30,910 bases of DNA, from positions 1-30,910 of the IMG/VR virus record IMGVR_UViG_3300028840_000038. One strand, written 5' to 3'. Positions 18,553 to 25,135 of this stretch are shown piece by piece (the stretch's first letter is position 1; each line of letters begins with the position of its first letter). This stretch comes from a virus. The position numbers and the translations under genes were made by a program. The notes beneath the pieces are model-generated. The model worked only from the letters and a program-made list of their open reading frames with translations. It searched no databases and was not told the origin of the DNA.

Positions 18553-20841
18553 ATGACATCGAAAAAAGTTACTATTGTTTCTAGCTTTCACGTAAAAGAT
18601 TGGGAAGTCTACGCTAAGAATTTTGTTGAAAGTTTTATAGACAAATGGGAAAGCACTATCGATCTTCGGCTTTACTATCATAATGGAGAACTGCCTGAAG
18701 ACGCTCCTGATGCGCCAAACGTTTCTTACTTTTCCTTAGACAGTGATGAAGACCTCACCACGTTTAAGAACGACAATGCTGAGTACAATGGTAAAGAACC
18801 TAACGGTGGCTACAACTACCGCATGGACGTGATAAAGTTTTGTCACAAGGTTTTTGCTATTACAAACTCAGCCAATATAGATGGTTATCTCGTATGGCTA
18901 GATGCAGATACTGTATCAAAAAATCACATGAGTTGGTCAGACATCGTAAACTTTGCTGCACCCAACGAAGAAGCAGAAGTTGTACATCTGGGCCGCACTG
19001 CTATCGATTACAGTGAAACTTCTTTTCTGTCTTTCAATCTAAACTCTACTCGTACTCTTGAGTTTTTATCTGACTTTCGTGGAATGTATACGAGCCATGA
19101 AGTGTTTGGGTACAGAGAGTGGCACGATGGCTTTGTCTTTACGCGCTTGTTGAACATTCATGAAGAGCACGGCTTGAATGTGTACAACATGTCGCCTGAT
19201 TGCACCGATCTAAATGCTTTTGCTACCAGTGAACTCGGTAAGTTTTTGGAGCACAAAAAGGGTAATCTAAAATATAACAAACAAGATCAAGCAAATCAGA
19301 TACCTGCGATGCCAGTGGGTCCGCAGCGATATGCTTATATTAATTCTCTTGTTGCTTTTTATGAAAGAAAAAATCTTCTTGAAGTAGGAACGTGGAATGG
19401 TGATAGAGCTATACAAATGGCATCTGCAGCGTTCGCTAAATCGGATGTTGTTCACTACACTGGTTTTGATCTGTTTGATTATGCCACAGAAGAAACGGAT
19501 AAAGCGGAACTTAATACGAAAGCGCATCATACTAAAAAACAAGTTGAAGAAAAGCTAACTGAGTTTGCTAAAAAGGTAAAAGAAGATGGCAAGACTTTTA
19601 CTTTTTGTCTGTATGCAGGAGACTCGAAAGAAACTCTAAAGCTGATACACGATAAAGACTTTAGAAATACTCACAACATTCATCCTGATTTTGCTTATAT
19701 CGATGGTGGTCACAGCATTCAGACGTGCTCTTCAGACTATGAGATGTTGAAGCATATTCCGTTCGTGATCATTGATGACTACTTTACTGCTGACGAAGAA
19801 GGTAAAGAAGTTGATCCAGAAATGTGCGGAACAAATCACGTATATGACAATCTAATAGATGACTCTGCACGAAAGAAAATTCTGACATCAAATGATAGAG
19901 TTCTGGGCGGCGGTATCACTAATCTTGTAGCTGTTCTTCATACTGACAAGCTGCCTGATCTTCCTGAGATGACGCTTGCTCCTGTACAGAACCGTACTCC
20001 TATCAAGGTAACTCCTCACGACTCAATGCCTGATGAGTATATTCAGGAGAGCATTACGGCTAATAAAAATAAAATGAATAGATGGATCAAGCAAGCGGGT
20101 GCTCCTAACAACGAGCATATGTGTATTGTTTCTGGTGGTCCCTCTCTTAAAAAGAATATAGATAAGTTAAAACAGATAGTGGCTGAAAAGCGTTCTAAGG
20201 TGGTCTGTGTTAAGCACTCTCTTCCGGTGCTGGTCAAAGAGGGTATCATCCCTTGGGGGTGCATTGTGCTCGATCCTAGACCGATTGACGGGGTATCTAC
20301 GCACGGCGTAAAGAGGCGTGATCTCTTCAAGGATATTCCTGAAAAGACAAAGTTCTTTGTTGCGTCGATGACAGATGTTAGTGCTGTTGATTACATTCTA
20401 AGCAAGACTGACAATGTGTATGGATGGGATGCGTTCTCTCAGGCTATTCAGGATTGGCCGCTTCTCAGAGATACAATGCTGATTGCAGGTGGAACCTGTG
20501 CAGCTACCAGAGCTATCGGCTTGTTTCATGTTCTTGGTTTTCGTAACTTTGATCTGTTTGGCTTTGATGCCTGTATTGAGGGAGAGCCTGAAGACAAAGA
20601 AGAACTTCTCGAAAGCGGAAGCCCTAAGTGGATTAAGGTTGGTATTGGAGAAGAGGAAGAAAAGTTCTGGGTTACAGGTGAGCTACTAGCGATGGCTCAA
20701 GATATGGAACAAATGCTTGATAATAAATCAGTGGACATGACGCTGAACATGCATTGTGGTGGTTTGGTAAACGCTATATGGAAAGACCGAGTCTCTAATG
20801 GCTACATTAAACCTCATTACACGGAGATACTGAATGTCTGA
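18553..20841 (+). CDS. Triple-domain protein: GT-A-like, SAM methyltransferase-like, MptE/DUF115-like
   Basis: 762 aa. The first part (~1-240) looks like a GT-A fold: TIVSSFHVKDWEVYAKNFVE, a strand YLVWLDADTVS with DAD at 117-119, and EVFGYREWHDGFVFTRLLN. The second (~255-450) is a class I methyltransferase: NLLEVGTWNGDRAIQMASAA with the SAM-binding G279-x-x-x-G283, the acidic FDLFDYATEE strand, DFAYIDGGHSI with D384-G-G-H, and VIIDDYF. The third (~515-762) starts MCIVSGGPSLKKNIDKLKQI, with GGPSL at 528-532, then VVCVKHSLPVLVKEGIIPWG, and later MLIAGGTCAATRAIGLFHVL and LFGFDACIEGE. This is the pattern of DUF115/6-hydroxymethylpterin pyrophosphokinase MptE-like proteins, which include flagellin-associated Maf glycosyltransferases. 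It probably builds or attaches a modified sugar; the order of steps and the substrate are unknown. The gene ends with an 8-nt overlap into the next. Confidence 0.7.
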   Translation: MTSKKVTIVSSFHVKDWEVYAKNFVESFIDKWESTIDLRLYYHNGELPEDAPDAPNVSYFSLDSDEDLTTFKNDNAEYNGKEPNGGYNYRMDVIKFCHKVFAITNSANIDGYLVWLDADTVSKNHMSWSDIVNFAAPNEEAEVVHLGRTAIDYSETSFLSFNLNSTRTLEFLSDFRGMYTSHEVFGYREWHDGFVFTRLLNIHEEHGLNVYNMSPDCTDLNAFATSELGKFLEHKKGNLKYNKQDQANQIPAMPVGPQRYAYINSLVAFYERKNLLEVGTWNGDRAIQMASAAFAKSDVVHYTGFDLFDYATEETDKAELNTKAHHTKKQVEEKLTEFAKKVKEDGKTFTFCLYAGDSKETLKLIHDKDFRNTHNIHPDFAYIDGGHSIQTCSSDYEMLKHIPFVIIDDYFTADEEGKEVDPEMCGTNHVYDNLIDDSARKKILTSNDRVLGGGITNLVAVLHTDKLPDLPEMTLAPVQNRTPIKVTPHDSMPDEYIQESITANKNKMNRWIKQAGAPNNEHMCIVSGGPSLKKNIDKLKQIVAEKRSKVVCVKHSLPVLVKEGIIPWGCIVLDPRPIDGVSTHGVKRRDLFKDIPEKTKFFVASMTDVSAVDYILSKTDNVYGWDAFSQAIQDWPLLRDTMLIAGGTCAATRAIGLFHVLGFRNFDLFGFDACIEGEPEDKEELLESGSPKWIKVGIGEEEEKFWVTGELLAMAQDMEQMLDNKSVDMTLNMHCGGLVNAIWKDRVSNGYIKPHYTEILNV

Positions 20842-21127
20842 TGACAACATCGTTGATTTTCCTAGTAATTTTATAGCTCTTCCTCCTAATAAAAATACTG
20901 ACGAAGGTGTTGATGAACAGGCTCATGCTGTTGTAGTTGAGTCTATGGAAAAGATTTTTGAAATCGTCGCAGAAAATGATAAAATAAAGGGAGGCGTCTT
21001 TCTCGCTTTTGAAGATGATGGGTCAATGCAAGATTGGTTTTTTGGAGCACTGACTGTAAGCGCCGTATACATTCAACTTGATAGAATTAAACAAGATTTA
21101 ATAAATACATTAGATATACTGGAGTGA
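20834..21127 (+). CDS. Small acidic protein, function unknown
   Basis: 97 aa. GGAG precedes the ATG at a suitable distance, and the start overlaps the end of the triple-domain gene by 8 nt, so it is translated with the glycan cassette. The N-terminus (MSDDNIVDFPSNFIALPPNK) is extended and acidic. The rest is a helix (AHAVVVESMEKIFEIVAEND), two strands (GGVFLAFEDDGSMQDWFFGA) and a final helix (IQLDRIKQDLINTLDILE). No recognised domain or motif. Its place between the glycan genes and the beta-rich structural gene gives no clear function. Confidence 0.7.
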   Translation: MSDDNIVDFPSNFIALPPNKNTDEGVDEQAHAVVVESMEKIFEIVAENDKIKGGVFLAFEDDGSMQDWFFGALTVSAVYIQLDRIKQDLINTLDILE

Positions 21128-21131
21128 TAAG

Positions 21132-21151
21132 TTGCTCCATGTAAGGAGCAA
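21132..21151 (+). promoter_or_regulatory. Hairpin hiding the Shine-Dalgarno of the 248-aa gene
   Basis: TTGCTCC (21132-21138) pairs perfectly over 7 bp with GGAGCAA (21145-21151), leaving a 6-nt loop ATGTAA. The Shine-Dalgarno GGAG lies in the 3' arm, and the ATG at 21154 follows 2 nt after it. There is no U-tract, so it is not an intrinsic terminator. It could control translation or be an RNase target. Confidence 0.65.
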
Positions 21152-21153
21152 AA

Positions 21154-21900
21154 ATGGCTATACCTTCATCAATTACAAGACTTGGAACGACAGAACCGTT
21201 CTCCCTTCAGGTAGCACGGGGTCAAGTAGAAAACCATAAAACAATTTTCAAGTTTGGATTTAATCCAGACGTAAACGGTTCAGAAGAAACTATTTGGGAT
21301 GTAGGTGGTATTTACGCCTATCCTAGTTCTGCCGTTGCTATGACTGTAACAACAGATGCCGGTACACCAGAAAACGATAATGGTGTAAAGGTAATAGTCT
21401 TTGGTTTGGATGAAGATTACAACGAAGTTAATCAGGAAGTAACTCTTGCTGGTTCTGGTACAGCCACTACGACACAAACATTTATCCGTGTCTTTCGTGC
21501 TTATGTTAGCGGATCACAAGCACCTACTGGAAACCTGAACATCACCAACGGTGGGACGACATATGCTCGTATTAGTCTTGGTGAGAATCAGACGCTAATG
21601 GCTCTGTGGACTGTTCCTGCTGGGTACACAGGATTTTTAGATCATGTCAACATTGCTACTGGTACGACTAATGCTAACCAGTACGTCACTGCTCAAATTG
21701 TCCAACGTACACAGGGCGGTGTGTTTCGAGTTATGATGAAACAGACCCTTGGTTCAGGAGGTATTGCAGATTTTCTTATACGTTATCCGATTGTAGTACC
21801 TGAAAAAACAGACCTAGAAGTAAGAGCAGAATCTTCTGGATCAAACAACCTTATTTCTGCAAACTTTTCTATGGTGTATATCAAAAATATTTCTGCATAA
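21154..21900 (+). CDS. Beta-rich structural protein (decoration or fibre candidate)
   Basis: 248 aa, with GGAG 5 nt before the ATG but held in a 7-bp hairpin. The sequence is largely beta strands with Thr/Gly/Val-rich turns: AMTVTTDAGTPENDNGVKV, VIVFGLDEDYNEVNQEVTLA, TFIRVFRAYVSGSQAPTGNL, ENQTLMALWTVPAGYTGFLD and DLEVRAESSGSNNLISANFS. The segment ETIWDVGG near residue 45 and the jelly-roll-like strand order are typical of marine phage virion proteins annotated only as structural. No enzymatic motif is visible. Placement after the glycan genes raises the possibility that it is a glycosylated virion protein, which is inference only. Confidence 0.65.
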   Translation: MAIPSSITRLGTTEPFSLQVARGQVENHKTIFKFGFNPDVNGSEETIWDVGGIYAYPSSAVAMTVTTDAGTPENDNGVKVIVFGLDEDYNEVNQEVTLAGSGTATTTQTFIRVFRAYVSGSQAPTGNLNITNGGTTYARISLGENQTLMALWTVPAGYTGFLDHVNIATGTTNANQYVTAQIVQRTQGGVFRVMMKQTLGSGGIADFLIRYPIVVPEKTDLEVRAESSGSNNLISANFSMVYIKNISA

Positions 21901-21922
21901 TTAAGTTAAGGGAGAAAGGTCA

Positions 21923-22285
21923 ATGGAGGGAGCCATTGATTTACGATTAGTTGTAACTCTAGGAGGAATACTGTTTAGTGTTGCTGGGGCTAGTGCTGTA
22001 GCCAAAATGCAGATCAAACAATTAGTAGATAAACTAGATGATGTAGAGCAGCGTTTAAGAAAGATGGATAGTAATTATGATAGGTTGCATACTTCTACAG
22101 AAACGCAAGAACAAAGAATTTCTATATTAGCTAAGATGGCAAGTCCTGAAAATCTCAGGCGGGATCACATGCAGTTATCTGAAATACTAACAACTATCAA
22201 AAATTTAGAAAAAAATTATGACCGGCTTTATGCCATGCACAACGGAAAACATCCGCCTGTGTCAGACACAAGAAAGGCAGACTAA
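21923..22285 (+). CDS. Small membrane-anchored coiled-coil protein, lysis region (i-spanin-like?)
   Basis: 120 aa with a strong Shine-Dalgarno (GGGAGAAAGG before ATG). Residues ~8-28 (RLVVTLGGILFSVAGASAV) form a single N-terminal transmembrane segment, followed by a long charged helix with heptad character (KQLVDKLDDVEQRLRKMDSN, then RLHTSTETQEQRISILAKM, and ILTTIKNLEKNYDRLYAMHN). One membrane anchor plus a coiled coil, placed just before the holin, fits an inner-membrane spanin-like or holin-accessory protein; no partner outer-membrane spanin lipobox is seen nearby. Its stop overlaps the next start as TAATG. The spanin role is inferred. Confidence 0.6.
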   Translation: MEGAIDLRLVVTLGGILFSVAGASAVAKMQIKQLVDKLDDVEQRLRKMDSNYDRLHTSTETQEQRISILAKMASPENLRRDHMQLSEILTTIKNLEKNYDRLYAMHNGKHPPVSDTRKAD

Positions 22286-22692
22286 TGGTTTTAGGTATTG
22301 CAGACTCCGTAATTGGAGTTGCTGGAAAAGTTTTAGATAAGTTTGTAGAAGATAAAGACTTACGAAAGAAATTAGATCACGAACTAAAAACACAGTTGGT
22401 GTCTCTTGATCTTGCTCAAGCACAAGCGAACATAGAACAGGCGAAGCACCCCTCTATCTTCGTAAGCGGAGCTAGACCAGCTATCATGTGGATATGTGCC
22501 TTTGCATTGGCGTGGCAGTTTATCGTAGCTCCGATAGCTAGCTGGGCCTTTGCTATCTGGTATCCTGTTGTCGAGCTTCCTGCGCTGGACACACAGGCAC
22601 TCATGACACTTCTTATGTCTTTACTCGGACTTGGTGGAATGAGATCATTTGAAAAGATGAAGGGAGTGGCTAGAGAAAACTTGAAAAGATAA
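22285..22692 (+). CDS. Holin, 3TM GTA-type
   Basis: 135 aa. The segment KHPSIFVSGARPAIMWICAF followed by ALAWQFIVAPIASWAFAIWY and then TQALMTLLMSLLGLGGMRSF matches the GTA-holin/3TM superfamily: a P-S-I-F-V-x-G-x-R-P-A-I turn, a long hydrophobic double span (~64-93), and a last span with GLGGMRS(F)EK. The N-terminal ~55 residues are an amphipathic charged helix (KVLDKFVEDKDLRKKLDHEL). Holins permeabilise the cytoplasmic membrane at the time of lysis. It is translationally coupled to the upstream coiled-coil membrane gene. No endolysin gene is recognised in the window. Confidence 0.75.
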   Translation: MVLGIADSVIGVAGKVLDKFVEDKDLRKKLDHELKTQLVSLDLAQAQANIEQAKHPSIFVSGARPAIMWICAFALAWQFIVAPIASWAFAIWYPVVELPALDTQALMTLLMSLLGLGGMRSFEKMKGVARENLKR

Positions 22693-22768
22693 AATCAGTA
22701 TCCATGTATTTAGAAGCGAACGCTTATAAAAAGGTTCGTATTAATCAATGCTAAATAAAGAGGTTGAT

Positions 22769-23017
22769 ATGTATATCAAGTATTTTTCCACACTGCCTTA
22801 CGACTATCCGTCTTACCCTGAAGCCCTCATGAAAAAGTATGAGAATACTTATAAAGTTTCAGAGAAGGTTATGAATAAGTATAAAGAAGCAGCGATAGAG
22901 CAGAAGCTAGAAACTATAAAATTTCAGCGCGATGCTCTTGATGAAGAGATTGTAAAGTTAGAAATGCAGCTATATGATATTACCGAAAAGCAGGACCATA
23001 AGCCCACAGAGCAATAG
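22769..23017 (+). CDS. Small coiled-coil protein at the end of the + strand genes
   Basis: 82 aa from the ATG at 22769, chosen because AAAGAGG lies 5 nt upstream; an in-frame ATG at 22748 would give 89 aa but has a weaker site. The N-terminus is Tyr/Pro-rich (MYIKYFSTLPYDYPSYPEAL). The remainder is one charged helix (KVMNKYKEAAIEQKLETIKF, then QRDALDEEIVKLEMQLYDIT) of coiled-coil type. No family recognised. The last 38 nt overlap, tail to tail, the oxygenase gene on the other strand. A terminator follows 44 nt after its stop. Confidence 0.6.
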   Translation: MYIKYFSTLPYDYPSYPEALMKKYENTYKVSEKVMNKYKEAAIEQKLETIKFQRDALDEEIVKLEMQLYDITEKQDHKPTEQ

Positions 23018-23543
23018 AATGCTTTTCGTTATATAAAACAGGCTTCACACGGTGCCAAAGAAAAGAGGGGAAGACAACAATGCTTCCCTTCTTTTTTAAT
23101 TCAGGGCAATCAATAACACGTTTGTGATAAGACTTAGAAGGCTTGCCCCAGCTAAACTGAAACTCACCCCCTTCGTAATTATCATTTAAAGAGACGACCA
23201 GCGAAAGCTTTCTAACTTTAGCAGGATCAAATGAGTTCTCTATATCCATGTGCCAGCCGTAGTGACCAGTCTCGTAGTACGTAGAGAACTGCATAACTTC
23301 TGCTGAGTGTATGTCAAAATTCCAACCAGCCTCTTTATTGGCAAGAATAATACACTTGTAAAATACTTCAGTAAGTTCTGGATTATTTATCCAAGCTACT
23401 CTGCTATTTCTGACAGTTGTGTTTACAGTGTCTTGATCTATAAAACCATACTCATGATTTATTTCTTTACCAAGTCGAACAAGGTTATCACAAAACTCGT
23501 CCGACAGAGCACTCTCACTTTTCCAAACTTCTTGAATATGCAT
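22980..23543 (-). CDS. 2OG-Fe(II) oxygenase, prolyl-hydroxylase-like
   Basis: 187 aa. The double-stranded beta-helix iron site is seen as HYGWHMD with H98 and D100, and FLWHRVKPV with H164. The 2-oxoglutarate-binding basic residue would be near K174 (NEKHSIALWAYGP), where many P4H-like enzymes carry Arg. Other family marks are MQFSTYYETGHYGWH, KLSLVVSLNDNYEGGEFQFS (the L-V-x-L-N-x-x-Y-x-G-G-E-F strand) and KKGSIVVFPSFLWHRV. Such enzymes hydroxylate proteins, nucleobases or small molecules; the substrate here is unknown. The gene is last in the - strand operon. Its ATG overlaps the DUF1289 gene by 29 nt, and its 3' end overlaps the + strand coiled-coil gene. A strong + strand terminator is encoded within it. 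Confidence 0.8.
   Translation of the reverse strand: MHIQEVWKSESALSDEFCDNLVRLGKEINHEYGFIDQDTVNTTVRNSRVAWINNPELTEVFYKCIILANKEAGWNFDIHSAEVMQFSTYYETGHYGWHMDIENSFDPAKVRKLSLVVSLNDNYEGGEFQFSWGKPSKSYHKRVIDCPELKKKGSIVVFPSFLWHRVKPVLYNEKHSIALWAYGPAFR
23061..23097 (+). terminator. Rho-independent terminator of the + strand late transcript
   Basis: The arms 23061-23073 and 23083-23095 pair over 13 bp (one G-U), with core GGGAAG/CTTCCC, a 9-nt loop (ACAACAATG) and a run of six T at 23092-23097. It lies 44 nt after the last + strand gene and inside the coding sequence of the opposing oxygenase gene. On the - strand the hairpin is followed by CTCTTTTCTTT, a poorer U-tract. Confidence 0.75.
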
Positions 23544-23664
23544 TTCGTATTTCTTCTAGTGTGCGATTACAGCCAACACAATAAACTTTTTCTGAGTCTA
23601 ACTTACAAACCTTAATGCATTTTCTCTTTTCGAGAGAAGAGCCATGTTCTTTCGATGTACTCAT
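23515..23664 (-). CDS. DUF1289-like small Cys-rich protein
   Basis: 49 aa from the ATG at 23664, the only good start; a longer frame to 23706 is open but would overlap more of the upstream gene. The segment KCIKVCKLDSEKVYCVGCNR has C16, C20, C29 and C32, followed by TLEEIRNAY. This is the DUF1289 pattern, C-x3-C-x-L-x-n-C-x-G-C-x-R-T-x-x-E-I, thought to bind a metal. GAAGAGAG lies about 13 nt before the start. It overlaps the GNAT-like gene by 53 nt and the oxygenase gene by 29 nt, in different frames. DUF1289 proteins are common in proteobacteria and have no settled function. Confidence 0.7.
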   Translation of the reverse strand: MSTSKEHGSSLEKRKCIKVCKLDSEKVYCVGCNRTLEEIRNAYSRSLEK

Positions 23665-24091
23665 AGTTATCGCTCTCTTCATTACGACTAAGAACAACGG
23701 CACCATTTGATGTATGAAACTTTTCTGCCATGTCTGTCTTGGGGCTGAGAGTTACAAAACGATCTACTGAAGGTCTGTGTTTTTTAATATCGTGGTAGAT
23801 ATCAAAGAGTATTTGCCTACCTGCTCCACGAGCATACGACCATAAAGTATAGAAGACAGCTATATTTCTAGTGTTTTCTTTTACAGAAAAGTTAGATAGT
23901 TCTTCGACTGTTTTGGGAACTAAAGAACACATTGCGGTACAGCAAGCTGCTTCAACGTTTCCAGTAAAATCATTTAGAAGAATGTAGCCGTGCCTATCCT
24001 CTGATGTTCGAAAGGCGTAGCTTAACTCAGGACGAACAGGATCGTCGTCAATAACCCATGCCGTTTCCTGAGTTAAGCTAATTAATGCCAT
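23612..24091 (-). CDS. GNAT-like acetyltransferase
   Basis: 159 aa. Residues 80-103 (FYTLWSYARGAGRQILFDIY...) resemble GNAT motif A, with R88-G-A-G-R as the acetyl-CoA pyrophosphate loop followed by the helix. DRFVTLSPKTDMAEKFHTSN at 110-129 fits motif B, with a strand then a helix, and NGAVVLSR is the last strand. The N-terminal region (GYILLNDFTGNVEAACCTAM) gives the early strands. The acceptor is unknown. It starts 6 nt after the RNR stop and is followed by the overlapping DUF1289 gene, so the three are probably cotranscribed with RNR. Confidence 0.65.
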   Translation of the reverse strand: MALISLTQETAWVIDDDPVRPELSYAFRTSEDRHGYILLNDFTGNVEAACCTAMCSLVPKTVEELSNFSVKENTRNIAVFYTLWSYARGAGRQILFDIYHDIKKHRPSVDRFVTLSPKTDMAEKFHTSNGAVVLSRNEESDNYEYIERTWLFSRKEKMH

Positions 24092-24097
24092 GATTTA

Positions 24098-25135
24098 TTA
24101 TACTCCGCAGCTTCCGCCGTGTCCAGTAATGTCGCATATGTCATGCGTCTCGACACTCTCTTCAAACTCTTCACCCAACTTATCTACGGCCTCAGAGTAT
24201 GGAACGGATGTTAAGGGTTGCCCGCCCCTACAACCGTCTGGATATACTGTGAAACCACGTAAGCGGTGAGCATAAGAAGCAAGAGTTTCAGCAAAACTAT
24301 CGATGGTATCTTCATTGTTAAGCTTAGTTCCCCACTTAGGAAGATTAATAGTACTGCTGATAGACATATCGACATAGTCTTGAACGTCAGCTTGGAACTT
24401 CATACGACGCTTATAGTCTTCTGCCAGATCAAGAGCGGACTCAATCTTATCAGGAGCAACACCATAAAGATCAATGATCTCCTGCGCTGCACTGTCTACC
24501 ACATACTGATAGTGCCAGCGATTGCCACCTTTCAGATACCTGCGCTTGTAAGCTACGGCAAAGATAGGCTCAACGCCTGTAGAAGTGCCAGCCAGAATAC
24601 CTATTGAGCCGGTAGGAGCAATGGCACGATTAGCGACAGGGCGACTACACCCAAGAGTATCAGCAAAGCTGGAGCTAACGTGATCACTAACTCCTTTGTA
24701 TACTGATAGCCACTTATGAAGTCCATCCGTAACTTCATACTTTTCTCCTGCCTTGATTAACCACTCGTGCATACCCATCAGACCAAGGCCAAGTCTACGA
24801 TTCTTCTGTCTAGTCTCGTATACCTTATCATAGGGAAGCTTGGCTCTAAGAGTGCCGCATAGTAGAAACTTAGTAGCAAGCTCTATGCAGTCAGCGAAAT
24901 CTTTTAGGTCATCAATACGTCCCATATTAATAGACCCAAGATTGCACACGTCACTATCATCTTCAGATGTAACCTCCGTACAAGCATTCCGTAACGTCTC
25001 ATTTTCCTTCTCGAAGAAAGAAAGAGAACCCCGGTTCTGCGGTAGATAAGGCTTGTCTAACATTCTGCTTAAAAGTATTCCCAACATCACCCGTCTTCCA
25101 GTAGTTAAGAAGCCATTCAGTATCATAGTTGACAC
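24098..25135 (-). CDS. Class II ribonucleotide reductase, C-terminal part (frameshifted)
   Basis: 345-codon frame; only about residue 40 onward (from FFEKENETLRNACTEV, near position 25015) is RNR, and the first ~40 codons are an out-of-frame copy of the upstream part. The frame holds LRNACTEV, the N-x-C-x-E active-site motif with the radical cysteine, then DVCNLGSINMGRI (second redox cysteine), AIAPTGSIGILAGTSTGVEP, and PIFAVAYKRRY. It ends in DGCRGGQPLTSVPYSE and a cysteine tail GGSCGV. These are class II (adenosylcobalamin-type) NrdJ marks. Joined to the N-terminal frame it makes a normal-length protein of about 559 aa. On its own this fragment is unlikely to work. RNR makes dNTPs for phage replication. 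No NrdB-like gene is seen in the window, which also suits class II. Confidence 0.75.
   Translation of the reverse strand: MSTMILNGFLTTGRRVMLGILLSRMLDKPYLPQNRGSLSFFEKENETLRNACTEVTSEDDSDVCNLGSINMGRIDDLKDFADCIELATKFLLCGTLRAKLPYDKVYETRQKNRRLGLGLMGMHEWLIKAGEKYEVTDGLHKWLSVYKGVSDHVSSSFADTLGCSRPVANRAIAPTGSIGILAGTSTGVEPIFAVAYKRRYLKGGNRWHYQYVVDSAAQEIIDLYGVAPDKIESALDLAEDYKRRMKFQADVQDYVDMSISSTINLPKWGTKLNNEDTIDSFAETLASYAHRLRGFTVYPDGCRGGQPLTSVPYSEAVDKLGEEFEESVETHDICDITGHGGSCGV

Noticed and set aside
22693-22768. A tRNA gene in the 76-nt gap before the last + strand gene
   Set aside because: The length and a GGTTCG stretch drew attention, but no acceptor, D or anticodon stem can be formed. A TATAAA at 22725-22730 also lacks a -35 partner.
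24098-25135. Codons 1-40 of the second RNR frame as a genuine N-terminus
   Set aside because: They overlap the first frame, resemble no RNR sequence and are explained as an out-of-frame reading before the frameshift.
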